Shown piece after piece: positions 16,092-24,632 of a stretch of DNA of 44,269 nt. This stretch comes from Streptomyces sp. rh34. Its GTDB lineage: Bacteria > Actinomycetota > Actinomycetes > Streptomycetales > Streptomycetaceae. Location of the stretch: the NCBI RefSeq assembly GCF_002551245.1, contig NZ_NTGZ01000028.1, forward strand, positions 1 to 44,269, in the 5' to 3' direction. Below the pieces are notes generated by a model that was not told the DNA's origin, searched no databases, and was given only the letters and a program-made list of their open reading frames with translations. Positions within the stretch are counted from its first letter, which is position 1; every line of letters begins with the position of its first letter. Both the position numbers and the translations under genes were made by a program.

Positions 16092-17057
16092 TCAGGTGAT
16101 GTCGTCGTAACCGTTCAGCCGGTGCGATCCGGGGCCGTCCGACTCGCCGGACGCCTGCCCCGGAAGCGCGGGACGGGAGCCGGAGACGTTCTCGATGCTG
16201 CCGACGGGTTCGGGCGTCAGATCGAGATCCGAGGCCTCGTCGTCGCTGAGCTCGGCGTCGGGGTTGTTGCGGTTGCGGCGCTTGTCGTTCAGCAGGGAGA
16301 AGCCGACGGCGACGAAGTAGAGCAGCGCGAGCGGTCCGGCGAGGAGCAGCATGGAGACCGGTTCGCCGCCAGGGGTCGCGATCGCCGCGAAAGCGGTGAG
16401 GCCCACGATCATCCCGCGCCACCAGCCGAGCATCCGCTTGCCGGTGACGACACCGGTCATGTTCAGCGCGATGAGGAGCAGCGGCAGTTCGAAGGCGATG
16501 CCGAAGACGATCACCATGCGGACCAGCAGATCCAGATAGCTGTCGAGCTCGATCTGGTTCTGCACGTTCTCGGGGCTGAACCCGAGCATGATCTCGGCGG
16601 TCTGCGGCAGGATCGCGTACGCGAGGTAGCCGCCGGAGAGGAAGAGGGGCGCGCCCACGATGGCGAAGGCGTAGGCGTAGCGCTTCTCGCCCTGGTGCAG
16701 CCCGGGGGCCACGAAGGCCCACAGCTGGTACAGCCAGACCGGGGTGGCCAGCAGGACGCCGGACATCAGGGCGACCTTGAGGGCGTTGGTGAACGGCGCC
16801 AGCAGGGTGTTGGTCTTCAGCAGCGCGCAGGGCTTGCCGTTGACGGCGACGACCACGCCGTCCTTGCACCCGACGGATTCGAGAAGGGGGCGCAGAAGGA
16901 AGTCGTAGATCTCCTTCTGGAAGAACGCTGCCACGATCGTCACCACGACGATCGCCAGCACGGCCTTCAGCAGCCGGTTACGCAGCTCACGCAGGTGATC
17001 GAGGAGAGGCATCCGCCCCTCGTCGTCCTTCTCCTGCTTGCGGGCAGACTTGAGCAA
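16092..17057 (-). CDS. tatC: Sec-independent protein translocase TatC
   Basis: This 321-residue integral membrane receptor of the twin-arginine pathway binds RR signal peptides of folded proteins. The signature MPLLDHLRELRNRL lies in the cytoplasmic N-terminus (16-29). Six membrane helices follow, with the TatC blocks FVAPGLHQGEK, FSPENVQNQIELDSYL and FGIAFELPLLL. A 60-residue acidic C-terminal tail is typical of streptomycete TatC. The start is a TTG at 17057, chosen because LKSARKQEK immediately follows; an in-frame ATG occurs only at residue 16. It lies 49 nt after tatA and probably shares its operon. Confidence 0.95.
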   Translation of the reverse strand: MLKSARKQEKDDEGRMPLLDHLRELRNRLLKAVLAIVVVTIVAAFFQKEIYDFLLRPLLESVGCKDGVVVAVNGKPCALLKTNTLLAPFTNALKVALMSGVLLATPVWLYQLWAFVAPGLHQGEKRYAYAFAIVGAPLFLSGGYLAYAILPQTAEIMLGFSPENVQNQIELDSYLDLLVRMVIVFGIAFELPLLLIALNMTGVVTGKRMLGWWRGMIVGLTAFAAIATPGGEPVSMLLLAGPLALLYFVAVGFSLLNDKRRNRNNPDAELSDDEASDLDLTPEPVGSIENVSGSRPALPGQASGESDGPGSHRLNGYDDIT

Positions 17058-17106
17058 CCCACTTCCCTCGTCTCGTGCGGCGGCTGTCGGCGGAGCGCGT
17101 CAGCTG

Positions 17107-17403
17107 TCAGCTCTGGGTGGTGGGCTTGGCCTCGCCGACCGGGCGGGAACTGGTGACGTCTCCCGGCGCGGCCTGGATGGTGCGCGCGGTGGTGGACTGC
17201 GGGGGCGTCGGGTCCTCGACGGTCTCCGTCGTGGGCGCCGCGGTCGCCGCGTCGTCCTTCTTCATGGCCTTGGCCTCGCTCTTGAGGATGCGGGCCGACT
17301 TGCCGAGCGAGCGCGCCATGTCGGGCAGCTTCTTGGCGCCGAAGAGCAGCAGGATGACAGCGATGATCAGAACGATCTCGAGGGGCTTCAGATTGCCGAT
17401 CAT
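17107..17403 (-). CDS. tatA: Sec-independent protein translocase TatA
   Basis: This 98-residue pore-forming component has one N-terminal helix ([20 protein letters not shown]), the FGxKKLP hinge and an amphipathic helix ([20 protein letters not shown]). A disordered Thr/Pro/Ala tail follows. The ATG at 17403 has gagaaggaag upstream. Streptomycetes also carry a separate tatB elsewhere, not seen here. TatA oligomerises around TatC to pass folded proteins, which in Streptomyces include many secreted enzymes. Confidence 0.95.
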   Translation of the reverse strand: MIGNLKPLEIVLIIAVILLLFGAKKLPDMARSLGKSARILKSEAKAMKKDDAATAAPTTETVEDPTPPQSTTARTIQAAPGDVTSSRPVGEAKPTTQS

Positions 17404-17470
17404 GTGCGACTTCCTTCTCACTGAGGCGGCTGGAGGGTGGGCTCGCTACCCGTTCGACCGGGCATACGTC

Positions 17471-17522
17471 CGATCGTTGCGCTTGGCAGCGATCGTAACC
17501 CGCAAGGGTAAACGCGAGGCAA
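17471..17522 (-). promoter_or_regulatory. Putative tatA promoter with overlapping dyad
   Basis: On the minus strand TTGCCT (17517-17522) and TACGAT (17492-17497) form a housekeeping-like promoter, with a rather long 19-nt spacer. A 10-bp inverted repeat with one wobble, CGATCGTTGC-N5-GCAGCGATCG (17471-17495), overlaps the expected start site about 85 nt before the tatA ATG. It could be an operator or a leader hairpin. Confidence 0.45.
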
Positions 17523-17620
17523 TGCCCGTGCGTACTCCCGCTTGCGACCCGCACCTCCCTGCCTGGGCCGACCCCTGCAGCGTACCCTCCGGTGCCGGCG
17601 AACATCAGGCCCCGGGGCCG

Positions 17621-17818
17621 CTATCGCAGGCCTTCGCCGGTGGCCGCGAGGCGGGTGGCCGCTCGTTCGAGGTCCTCCGACGCCCGGTTGATCCGCTCCG
17701 TGGTGACCGTCACCTGGCGGCCGAGACGCTGAGCCTCGACGAAGACCTTGACGCCGAGCACACCGAGCACGGCGATGCCCAGGAATCCCAGGGCGATGGC
17801 GAGCATGGGCCAGAACAT
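17621..17818 (-). CDS. Small single-helix membrane protein, unknown
   Basis: This 65-residue protein has an N-terminal membrane helix (PMLAIALGFLGIAVLGVLGV, about 4-23) and an amphipathic, coiled-coil-prone cytoplasmic tail with evenly spaced Arg/Glu (RINRASEDLERAATRLAA). It resembles DUF948-like single-span proteins. It lies between the zinc-ribbon gene and tatA on the same strand, in a setting I believe is conserved in streptomycetes. Its function is unknown. A role at the membrane near Tat is only a positional guess. Confidence 0.75.
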   Translation of the reverse strand: MFWPMLAIALGFLGIAVLGVLGVKVFVEAQRLGRQVTVTTERINRASEDLERAATRLAATGEGLR

Positions 17819-17869
17819 TCGGCGGTGCCTCTTCCTACGGGGCTTCCAACGGGCGCTGTGGTCGGGGTG

Positions 17870-18181
17870 CTACAGGGCGGTGTGCAGGCGCAGTGTCCGT
17901 ACGCCACCGCCGGTGAGCAGTTCGATGATGCGCTCCCCGGCGGGCTTGCGGACCGAGGCGCCGCACTCGGGGCAGGTGAAGGTGTAGAAGGTGGTGCGGC
18001 TGGTGGCGCCGATCGCCAGGCGCAGCGCCGCCGCGGCCAGCTCGAAGCGCCCGCGGCAGTCGGGGCAGGCGGCCCGGAAGCGTACGGCGGCGGATACCGG
18101 CACGGGGACGGGTCCGGTGCCGGGCAGGGGCATCGGGCGGACCCAGGTGGCGGCGGCCGGAAACAGGGGCGTCCGGTTCAT
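17870..18181 (-). CDS. Small zinc-ribbon-like protein, unknown
   Basis: This 103-residue protein carries two CxxC knuckles (CPDC and CPEC, about 29 residues apart), which should hold one zinc. The first part is Pro-rich (RPMPLPGTGPVPVPV) and the last part basic (ERIIELLTGGG). The ATG at 18181 has a good aggaaggggag site. It begins 23 nt after pafC, so is likely the last gene of the pafB-pafC operon. Zinc-ribbon proteins often bind nucleic acid or RNA polymerase; no specific function can be assigned. Confidence 0.75.
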   Translation of the reverse strand: MNRTPLFPAAATWVRPMPLPGTGPVPVPVSAAVRFRAACPDCRGRFELAAAALRLAIGATSRTTFYTFTCPECGASVRKPAGERIIELLTGGGVRTLRLHTAL

Positions 18182-18204
18182 CGTTGTCTCCCCTTCCTCG
18201 GGGC

Positions 18205-19161
18205 TCAGACCGCGTCCTCGTAGGCGGCGAGTGCCTCGCGGGCGGCCTCGCGGGCGCTGTCCGCGAGTTGCGGCGGGGTGACGATGCGGCCGTCGCCACC
18301 GAGGCGCAGGGCGAGCCGGCGCAGGGAGGCCGGGTCCGGGGTGCGCAGGGTGATCCGCAGGCCGCCGTCGGGGAGTTCCTCGGCGGAGTCGTGCGGGTAG
18401 TACTCGGCGACCCAGCGGCCGCCGGTGCCGACCTCGATGACGACTTCCGGGTCCTCGGCGGCGGGCTGGACCAGCCCTGCGGACAGGTCGCGCAGCTCCA
18501 GCTCGGGCGGGGCGGCGGGGGCGTCGAGGAGGCGGATCTCGGCGACCCGGTCCAGCCGGAAGGTCCGGCGGGCCTCGGAGAGCCGGCACCAGCCCTCCAT
18601 ATAGGTGTGGCCGACGGCGAAGAGCCGGATCGGATCGACCTCGCGCTCGGTGAGTTCGTCGCGGGCGGGCGAGTAGTAGCGCAGCCAGAGCCGGCGGCGC
18701 TCGGAGATGGCCCGGTCGACGTCGGCGAAGACGCCGCCCTCCGCCTCGAAGGTGACCGAGAGCCGGGAGCTGGCCGCCCCCGACTCCCCTGCGGCCGTCT
18801 CCAGCTTGGCGGTCGCGCGGACGAGGGCGAGCCGGTCGCTCTCGCGCAGGCCGGGGAGGGTGGCGACCGCGCGGGCGGCGACGAGCAGCGCGGTGGCCTC
18901 GTCCGCGGCGAGGCGGAGCGGCTCGGCGACGTCGTCCGGGTTGTGCCACCAGATCCGGTCGCCGTCGGTGTCGATGTCGAGGAGGTCGCCACCGCGGAAG
19001 CTGGTGCCGCACATGGGCAGGACGTCGAGGTCCGAGATCAGCTCGTCCTCGGTGATCCCGAAGGCCCGCGCCACGTCCTGGACGTGGGCGCCGGGTCGCT
19101 CGCGCAGATACGTCACCAGGGACAGCATCCGGCGGGTCTGGTCGATCGCGTTCGTGGCCAT
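18205..19161 (-). CDS. pafC: WYL-domain regulator PafC
   Basis: This 318-residue regulator has an N-terminal winged helix (MLSLVTYLRERPGAHVQDVA) and a C-terminal WYL domain (about 140-230) with WLRYYSPARDEL and YMEGWCRLSEARRTFRLDR. In mycobacteria PafB and PafC form a complex that binds single-stranded DNA and activates the RecA-independent DNA damage response. Placement near pafA gave the names; they do not take part in pupylation chemistry. The ATG at 19161 was chosen at the MATNAIDQTRRML start. It lies 19 nt after pafB and is cotranscribed. Confidence 0.9.
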   Translation of the reverse strand: MATNAIDQTRRMLSLVTYLRERPGAHVQDVARAFGITEDELISDLDVLPMCGTSFRGGDLLDIDTDGDRIWWHNPDDVAEPLRLAADEATALLVAARAVATLPGLRESDRLALVRATAKLETAAGESGAASSRLSVTFEAEGGVFADVDRAISERRRLWLRYYSPARDELTEREVDPIRLFAVGHTYMEGWCRLSEARRTFRLDRVAEIRLLDAPAAPPELELRDLSAGLVQPAAEDPEVVIEVGTGGRWVAEYYPHDSAEELPDGGLRITLRTPDPASLRRLALRLGGDGRIVTPPQLADSAREAAREALAAYEDAV

Positions 19162-19180
19162 CGTTTCCCTGTCCCTGTCC

Positions 19181-20134
19181 CTAGTCCTTGGCCACGGCGC
19201 GGAGCCGGTCCACCACATCGGCCCGCAGATCGGCGGGTTCCTCCACGATGACGTCCGGGCCGAACTCGACGAGCCAGGCGTCGAGGCCGTGCCCGTACGG
19301 GATCTCCAGCTCGTCCCAGCCGTCTCCGCGTTCCCTCACGGCTATCGCCCGCGACCGCAGCGGGTAGCCGGCTCCGGCGCGCAGCCTGATCCGGGCGGTA
19401 CGGGTCGCGGTCTCACCGGCCCAGCTCTCGACGGTCTCGCGGACGGTGACCACGTCGGGCACCTCGGCGCTGAAGGCCCCGGCGCGGGAGCGGACCTTGC
19501 CGGTGATGCGGGAGAGCCGGAAGACGCGTTCGGCGCCGCGCTCGCGGTCCCAGCCGGCGAGGTACCAGTGGCCGCGCCAGCATTCGAGGGTCCAGGGTTC
19601 GACCTGACGCTGCTCGGGGCGGGCGGAGTTGGCCTTGCGGTAGTCGAAGGTGACGGGGCGGCGGTCGCGGCAGGCCAGCATCAGGGGCTCGAAGGCGGCC
19701 TCGTGGACGGGGATGCGGGGTTCCAGGGCGCTGTGGACCTCGTAGGCGTCCTCGGCCTCCGGCATTCCGGCGGCCCGCAGCTTCTGGAGGGCGCCGCTGG
19801 CGGCTCCGGCGAGGCGGGCCTGCTGCCAGACCTTGGCGGCGAGACCGAGGGCCGCGGCCTCCTCGGCGTCCAGGGTGATGGGGGGCAGCCGGTTGCTGTC
19901 GCGGCGGGCCAGGTATCCGGTGTCGCCGTCAAGGTTCTCGACGGTCTCGATGACGAGGCCGAGCTCGCGCAGATCGTCCTTGTCGCGCTCGAACATCCGG
20001 TTGAAGGAGTCGTCGGAGCCCGCTTCGAGGTAGGCCTCGATGGATCCGCGGAGTTCGCGCTTGCTGAGTGGGCGCCGGGTCCCCAGCAGGCACAGCGCGA
20101 GGTTCATCAACCGCTCGGCCTTGGCAATCGCCAT
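19181..20134 (-). CDS. pafB: WYL-domain regulator PafB
   Basis: This 317-residue partner of PafC starts MAIAKAERLMNLALCLLGTR with a DeoR-like helix-turn-helix, then a WYL domain (about 140-225) with TFDYRKANSARPEQRQVEPW and the WYLAGWDRERGAERVFRLSR signature. A C-terminal WCX extension follows. It should activate DNA repair genes after damage together with PafC. The start at 20134 fits the family; the upstream extension runs to 20284 through the terminator and is not coding. Divergence from PafC in the HTH is consistent with the two being paralogues. Confidence 0.92.
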   Translation of the reverse strand: MAIAKAERLMNLALCLLGTRRPLSKRELRGSIEAYLEAGSDDSFNRMFERDKDDLRELGLVIETVENLDGDTGYLARRDSNRLPPITLDAEEAAALGLAAKVWQQARLAGAASGALQKLRAAGMPEAEDAYEVHSALEPRIPVHEAAFEPLMLACRDRRPVTFDYRKANSARPEQRQVEPWTLECWRGHWYLAGWDRERGAERVFRLSRITGKVRSRAGAFSAEVPDVVTVRETVESWAGETATRTARIRLRAGAGYPLRSRAIAVRERGDGWDELEIPYGHGLDAWLVEFGPDVIVEEPADLRADVVDRLRAVAKD

Positions 20135-20244
20135 CGACGCCCTTTCTCTTGTTGCTCTACGACCGTCGACCGTACCGCCCCGGGGTGTGGGGACCAAAAG
20201 GCGGGCCGCTGACCGGAGAGCGGTGACGGGCCCGCCGGACAGCG

Positions 20245-20278
20245 GTGAGGGCCCCCGCCGTGCGGCGGGGGCCCTCAC
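20245..20278 (-). terminator. Terminator of the FKBP gene
   Basis: A perfect 15-bp stem (20245-20259 with 20264-20278) and a 4-nt loop lie 19 nt beyond the FKBP stop. It separates the FKBP pair from pafBC. Confidence 0.85.
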
Positions 20279-20296
20279 GCTCACAACCGGAACGGA

Positions 20297-20668
20297 TCAG
20301 ACCGCGACGAGGTCGCAGACGAAGATCAGCGTCTCGCCCGGGGCGATCTTGCCGCCGGCGCCGCGCTCGCCGTAGGCGAGGTGCGCGGGGATGGTCAGCT
20401 GGCGACGGCCGCCGACCTTCATGCCCTGCACGCCCTTGTCCCAGCCGGAGATGACCTGGCCGGCACCGAGCTGGAACTGCAGCGGGGTGCCGCGGTTCCA
20501 GGAGGCGTCGAACTCCTCGCCGGTGGAGAAGGCCACGCCCACGTAGTGGACGGAGACGGTCTGGCCCGCCTGGGCCACCGCGCCGTCGCCCTCCCAGATG
20601 TCCTTGATCTCCAGGTCGGCCGGCGGCTCGCCACCCGGGAAGTCGACCTCGGGCTTCTCGATGCTCAC
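20297..20668 (-). CDS. FKBP-type peptidyl-prolyl isomerase (cytosolic)
   Basis: This 123-residue single-domain FKBP catalyses cis-trans isomerisation of Xaa-Pro bonds. Active-site residues are visible in VHYVGVAFSTGEEFDASW, VISGWDKGVQGMKVGGRR, PAHLAYGERGAGGKI and ETLIFVCDLV. There is no signal peptide. It lies 43 nt downstream of the secreted double-FKBP gene on the same strand, so both sides of the membrane get an isomerase from one transcript. The position between pafA and pafB is, as I recall, conserved in actinomycetes. Confidence 0.94.
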   Translation of the reverse strand: MSIEKPEVDFPGGEPPADLEIKDIWEGDGAVAQAGQTVSVHYVGVAFSTGEEFDASWNRGTPLQFQLGAGQVISGWDKGVQGMKVGGRRQLTIPAHLAYGERGAGGKIAPGETLIFVCDLVAV

Positions 20669-20711
20669 TGAACTGCTCCTCTAAATGATGAACTGGACAA
20701 CCGGGACAGTC

Positions 20712-21650
20712 TTACACCTTGGCGAGGATGTCCACGGCGAAGACCAGGGTGGAGTTCTTCGGGATGGCCTGCTGCTGCTGGTCGCCGAAGGCCTGGTCCG
20801 GCGGAATGACGAGCAGCACCCGGCTGCCGACCTTCTTGTCGACCAGGCCGTTCTTGAGGCCCTTGAGGGTGACCTGGGACAGCGGGAAGGTCTGGGTCTT
20901 GCCCGTGGTGTACGTGTTGTCGAACTCCTTGGCGCCCTTCCAGATCATGCCGACGTAGTTCACGACGACACTGTCGGACTCCTTGACGACCTCGCCGTCG
21001 GACTCCAGGACGTAGTTGGAGACGAGCTTCTTCGGCGGGTCGCCCTTGGGGATGGTGACCGTCGGGGCCTTGCCGTCGGTCTTCACACCGACCTTGGGCA
21101 GGTCGGCGTTGTCCTGGGCCACCTCGGCACCCTTGGCGGAAGCCGGGATCTGGGTGGCCTTCAGGAGGTCGACGACGAACACGAGCGTGGCGTTGGGCTT
21201 GATGTCCCCCTGGCCCTGCTCGCCGTAGCCGAGCTCCGGCGGGATGACCAGCTCGACGCGGCTGCCGATCTTCTGGCCGACCAGACCCTTGTCCCAGCCC
21301 TGGATGACCATTCCGGCGCCGAGCGTCAGGTCGAAGGGCTGCTTGCGGTCGAAGCTGTTGTCGAACGGCTTGGTGGAGTCCCACGCCTGGCCGAGGTAGT
21401 TGACCTGGATCGCGTCGCCGTTCTTGAGCTTCGCGCCGTCCCCCTCGCTGATGACTTCGGTCGTCAGTTCCTTGGGCGGGTCACCCTCACCCTTGGAGAG
21501 AGTGGGCTTCTCGCCGAACTTGTCGCCCGCGGTGATCGCGGGGACGCCGTTCTTGGACGAGGCGGAGTCGGAGGCCTTGTCGTCGCTGCCGCACGCCACT
21601 GCCGACAGCAGCAGGAGGGGGGCGAGAAGAAGGCCGGCAATTCGGCGCAC
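20712..21650 (-). CDS. Tandem-FKBP lipoprotein isomerase
   Basis: This 312-residue protein has a signal peptide with a lipobox-like SAVAC (Cys20), a linker, and two FKBP domains (about 60-170 and 205-312). The first keeps VIQGWDKGLVGQKIGSRVEL and the second LKGLKNGLVDKKVGSRVLLV. The second lacks the GWDKG core, with LKNG in its place, so may be catalytically weak and act in binding. The GTG at 21650 with gaggaa upstream was chosen; a long upstream frame is antiphase to pafA. It should act on exported proteins outside the membrane. Confidence 0.9.
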   Translation of the reverse strand: MRRIAGLLLAPLLLLSAVACGSDDKASDSASSKNGVPAITAGDKFGEKPTLSKGEGDPPKELTTEVISEGDGAKLKNGDAIQVNYLGQAWDSTKPFDNSFDRKQPFDLTLGAGMVIQGWDKGLVGQKIGSRVELVIPPELGYGEQGQGDIKPNATLVFVVDLLKATQIPASAKGAEVAQDNADLPKVGVKTDGKAPTVTIPKGDPPKKLVSNYVLESDGEVVKESDSVVVNYVGMIWKGAKEFDNTYTTGKTQTFPLSQVTLKGLKNGLVDKKVGSRVLLVIPPDQAFGDQQQQAIPKNSTLVFAVDILAKV

Positions 21651-21808
21651 TGGTTCCTCAGATCTCAGGGGGCACGGTGAATCAGTCCCGCAACACTCTA
21701 AGGGCTGTTCCGTCATCCCTGGCGGGCGCACGACGACAGCCACGGCACCTCTCAGCGTTGTCGGAACATCCCCATACATCCCGTATGCGGGCCTCCCCCG
21801 CCGCGCGG

Positions 21809-21856
21809 ACGGCCACGGACCCCAGGACCGGTGGGTCCGGGGGGCCGGGGCCGTGA
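21809..21856 (-). terminator. Possible terminator after pafA
   Basis: Nested arms ACGGCC/GGCCGT and CGGACCC (21816-21822)/GGGTCCG (21833-21839) can fold just beyond the pafA stop. The stem is interrupted, so this is a weaker call than the other terminators. Confidence 0.45.
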
Positions 21857-21871
21857 CGCGGTGACGTCGGC

Positions 21872-23233
21872 TCACATGCCGGCGATCAGCTTCTCCACCC
21901 GCTCGTCCACGGAACGGAACGGGTCCTTGCACAACACCGTGCGCTGCGCCTGGTCGTTGAGCTTGAGGTGGACCCAGTCGACGGTGAAGTCCCGCCGCTG
22001 CTCCTGGGCCCTGCGGATGAAGTCGCCGCGCAGCCGCGCCCTGGTGGTCTGCGGGGGCACCGACTTGCCCTCGAAGATCTTCAGGTCGTTGCAGATGCGG
22101 GCGGTCTGCCCCTTGCGCTCCAGGAGGTAGAAGAGGCCTCGGCGGCGGTGGATGTCGTGGTAGGCGAGGTCTATCTGGGCGACCCGCGGATTCGACATGG
22201 TCATGTTGTGCTTGGCCCGGTACCGCTCGATGAGCTTGTACTTCATGACCCAGTCGATCTCGGTGTCGATCCGGTCGAGGTCCTCGGCCTCGACCGCGTC
22301 CAGGGTGCGGCCCCACAGCTCCAGGACCTGGTCGACGGTGCCGGTGCGGATGCCCCGGCGCTCGACGAAGTCCACGGCCTTCTCGTAGTACTCCCGCTGG
22401 ATCTCGATGGCCGAGGCCTCCCGGCCACTGGCCAGGCGCACCTTGCGCTGCCCCGTGATGTCGTGGCTGACCTCGCGGATCGCCCGGATCGGGTTCTCCA
22501 GGGTCAGGTCGCGCATCACCGTGCCCGCCTCGATCATGCGGAGCACCAGGTCGGTGGCGCCGACCTTGAGCAGCATGGTCGTCTCGGACATGTTCGAGTC
22601 GCCGACGATGACGTGGAGGCGGCGGTACCGCTCGGCGTCGGCGTGGGGTTCGTCGCGGGTGTTGATGATCGGCCGGGAGCGGGTGGTCGCGGAGCTGACG
22701 CCCTCCCAGATGTGCTCGGCGCGCTGACTGACGCAGTAGACCGCGCCGCGCGGGGTCTGGAGCACCTTGCCCGCACCGCAGATCAGCTGCCTGGTGACGA
22801 GGAACGGAATGAGGATGTCCGCGAGCCGGGAGAATTCTCCGTGGCGGGCGACGAGGTAGTTCTCGTGGCAGCCGTAGGAGTTTCCCGCAGAGTCGGTGTT
22901 GTTCTTGAAGAGATAGACGTCGCCCGCGATTCCCTCCTCGTGCAGGCGGCGTTCGGCGTCGACGAGCAGACCTTCGAGAATGCGCTCGCCCGCCTTGTCG
23001 TGCGTGACCAGTTCGGTCACATTGTCGCATTCGGGGGTTGCATATTCCGGATGCGATCCCACGTCGAGGTAGAGGCGGGCGCCGTTCCGCAGAAAGACAT
23101 TGCTGCTGCGGCCCCATGACACAACACGGCGGAAGAGGTAGCGCGCCACTTCGTCAGGTGACAGTCGGCGCTGTCCCCTGAACGTGCACGTGACGCCGTA
23201 CTCGTTCTCCAGCCCGAAAATGCGGCGGTCCAT
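21872..23233 (-). CDS. pafA: Pup-protein ligase PafA
   Basis: This 453-residue ligase uses ATP to join the C-terminal glutamate of Pup to lysines of target proteins. It has the carboxylate-amine ligase fold with [10 protein letters not shown] at the start (Glu9 for Mg-ATP) and the catalytic Asp57 in [15 protein letters not shown]. Further blocks are [18 protein letters not shown] and [19 protein letters not shown]. The C-terminal domain (about 400-453) is also family-typical. It starts only 9 nt after the MFS gene on the same strand, so may be cotranscribed with it, away from the main arc-dop-pup-prcBA run. Confidence 0.96.
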   Translation of the reverse strand: MDRRIFGLENEYGVTCTFRGQRRLSPDEVARYLFRRVVSWGRSSNVFLRNGARLYLDVGSHPEYATPECDNVTELVTHDKAGERILEGLLVDAERRLHEEGIAGDVYLFKNNTDSAGNSYGCHENYLVARHGEFSRLADILIPFLVTRQLICGAGKVLQTPRGAVYCVSQRAEHIWEGVSSATTRSRPIINTRDEPHADAERYRRLHVIVGDSNMSETTMLLKVGATDLVLRMIEAGTVMRDLTLENPIRAIREVSHDITGQRKVRLASGREASAIEIQREYYEKAVDFVERRGIRTGTVDQVLELWGRTLDAVEAEDLDRIDTEIDWVMKYKLIERYRAKHNMTMSNPRVAQIDLAYHDIHRRRGLFYLLERKGQTARICNDLKIFEGKSVPPQTTRARLRGDFIRRAQEQRRDFTVDWVHLKLNDQAQRTVLCKDPFRSVDERVEKLIAGM

Positions 23234-23242
23234 GACTGAACA

Positions 23243-24502
23243 TTACGCCTTATGGCCTGAGCTGAAACCGGGTTCGACGGCACCGTTTCGATCATTTTCC
23301 GAACCCGTCACGACGGCGGGCGTACGGGAGGCGCCCCCCAGGACCTTCCCGGTGGCCAGCAGGACCACCAGGGCGGCCACTCCCCCGGCCCCCGCGACGG
23401 CGAAGCTCCAGGCGGTCGAGCCGAGTTCGACGGCCGGCCCCGCGACGGCCGTGCCGGCTGCCGCGCCTACGCCGAACGTGGTGACGAGCCAGGAGAACGC
23501 CTCGGTCACCGTGCCGCGCGGAGCGTGCCGGTCGACCACGATGAAGGAGCAGGCGATGGCCGGTGCGAGGAACACTCCGGCGAGGGCGGCGAGGGCGGTC
23601 ATGACGGGCACCGAGGGGGTGAGGGTCAACGGCAGATAGCCCAGCGCCAGCAACCCGACGATGACCCGCAGCCGCTTCTCGGGGGCGCCGGCCCACTGCC
23701 GCGCCCCGTAGCCGAGTCCGCCGATCAGCGCGCCGAGCCCGAGTGCGGCCATCAGCCACCCGTACACCGATTCCCGGCCGTGGTCGTCGGCGTACGCCAC
23801 CCCGGCCACCGTGATGGAGCCGAGGGCGAGCCCGACGAAGAAGAACGCGCCGAGCAGGGCGAGGAGTCCGGGCGAGCGCAGGGCGCCGAGCCAGTGGGCC
23901 TCGCGGGGAGCGGAGCGCCAGGTGCGCGAGGGCTCGGACAGGACGACCGAGAGGGCGCCGAGGACGCCGATGGCGTTGATGACGAGCAGAGCGGCGGCCG
24001 GGGACCAGAGCGAGACGAGCAGTGTCACCAGGAGCGGGCCGACGGTGAACATGATCTCCTGCGCCACGGCGTCCAGGGCGTAGGCGCGGTGCACCTGGCC
24101 CTCACCCTTGAGGACGCTGGGCCACAGGGCCCGCAGGCCGCCCTCCAGCGGCGGCGTGGCGACCCCGGCGACGACGACGGCGAGGTAGGCCAGCGGGAGC
24201 GAGCCGAGGCCGGTGAGGGCCAGCAAAGCCATCCCGAGCGCGGAGAGCACGGCGGCCGGCAACTGGACGCGCGGCTGCCCGTACAGGTCCACCGCGCGGC
24301 CGAGCAGCGGCTGTCCGACGGCGGTGGCCAGTCCGTAGGCGGCGGCGAGCGCGCCGGCCAGCGTGTAGCTGCCGCCCTCCGCCCGGGTGAACAGCACGAT
24401 CGCGATGTGTGCGGTGCCGTTGGGCAGCCGCCCCACCAGGGTGCCCGTCAGCAGCCGGGCGGCGTGCCGCGCCCGGAGGATCTCCAGATATCCCGCGGCC
24501 AT
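23243..24502 (-). CDS. MFS transporter
   Basis: This 419-residue protein has about twelve membrane helices and the major facilitator fold, with a central loop near 205-220 (PSRTWRSAPREAHWLG). It starts MAAGYLEILRARHAARLLTG, similar to small-molecule exporters of the actinobacterial MFS families. The substrate is unknown. It diverges from a LacI-type gene with 130 bp between them, and two TACGTA sites lie in that gap. Its stop is 9 nt before pafA. From memory the MFS/LacI pair is also found here in other streptomycetes. Confidence 0.88.
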   Translation of the reverse strand: MAAGYLEILRARHAARLLTGTLVGRLPNGTAHIAIVLFTRAEGGSYTLAGALAAAYGLATAVGQPLLGRAVDLYGQPRVQLPAAVLSALGMALLALTGLGSLPLAYLAVVVAGVATPPLEGGLRALWPSVLKGEGQVHRAYALDAVAQEIMFTVGPLLVTLLVSLWSPAAALLVINAIGVLGALSVVLSEPSRTWRSAPREAHWLGALRSPGLLALLGAFFFVGLALGSITVAGVAYADDHGRESVYGWLMAALGLGALIGGLGYGARQWAGAPEKRLRVIVGLLALGYLPLTLTPSVPVMTALAALAGVFLAPAIACSFIVVDRHAPRGTVTEAFSWLVTTFGVGAAAGTAVAGPAVELGSTAWSFAVAGAGGVAALVVLLATGKVLGGASRTPAVVTGSENDRNGAVEPGFSSGHKA

Positions 24503-24542
24503 GTCCGCCCCTCTCCACCCCGGCCGCTCGGCCCCGAGGTGT

Positions 24543-24569
24543 TACGTATAACGTCGAGGCTCATACGTA
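24543..24569. promoter_or_regulatory. Paired TACGTA sites between MFS and lacI genes
   Basis: TACGTA lies at 24543-24548 and 24564-24569, 21 bp apart, or two helical turns on one face. LacI-family operators are palindromes with a central CG, so these are candidate half or full sites for the divergent regulator. Assignment is inferred from position only. Confidence 0.45.
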
Positions 24570-24632
24570 CCATGTGCGCAGTTCGCGGGTCCACCTCGCG
24601 GCGTTACGGATACATCCCGCACGGAGGCACGA

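Noticed and set aside
15306..17156. 616-codon plus-strand open frame antisense to the lipid kinase and tatC
   Set aside because: It spans two real genes on the other strand and their gap. Its composition is a shadow (Gly/Asp/Gln/Val/Arg).
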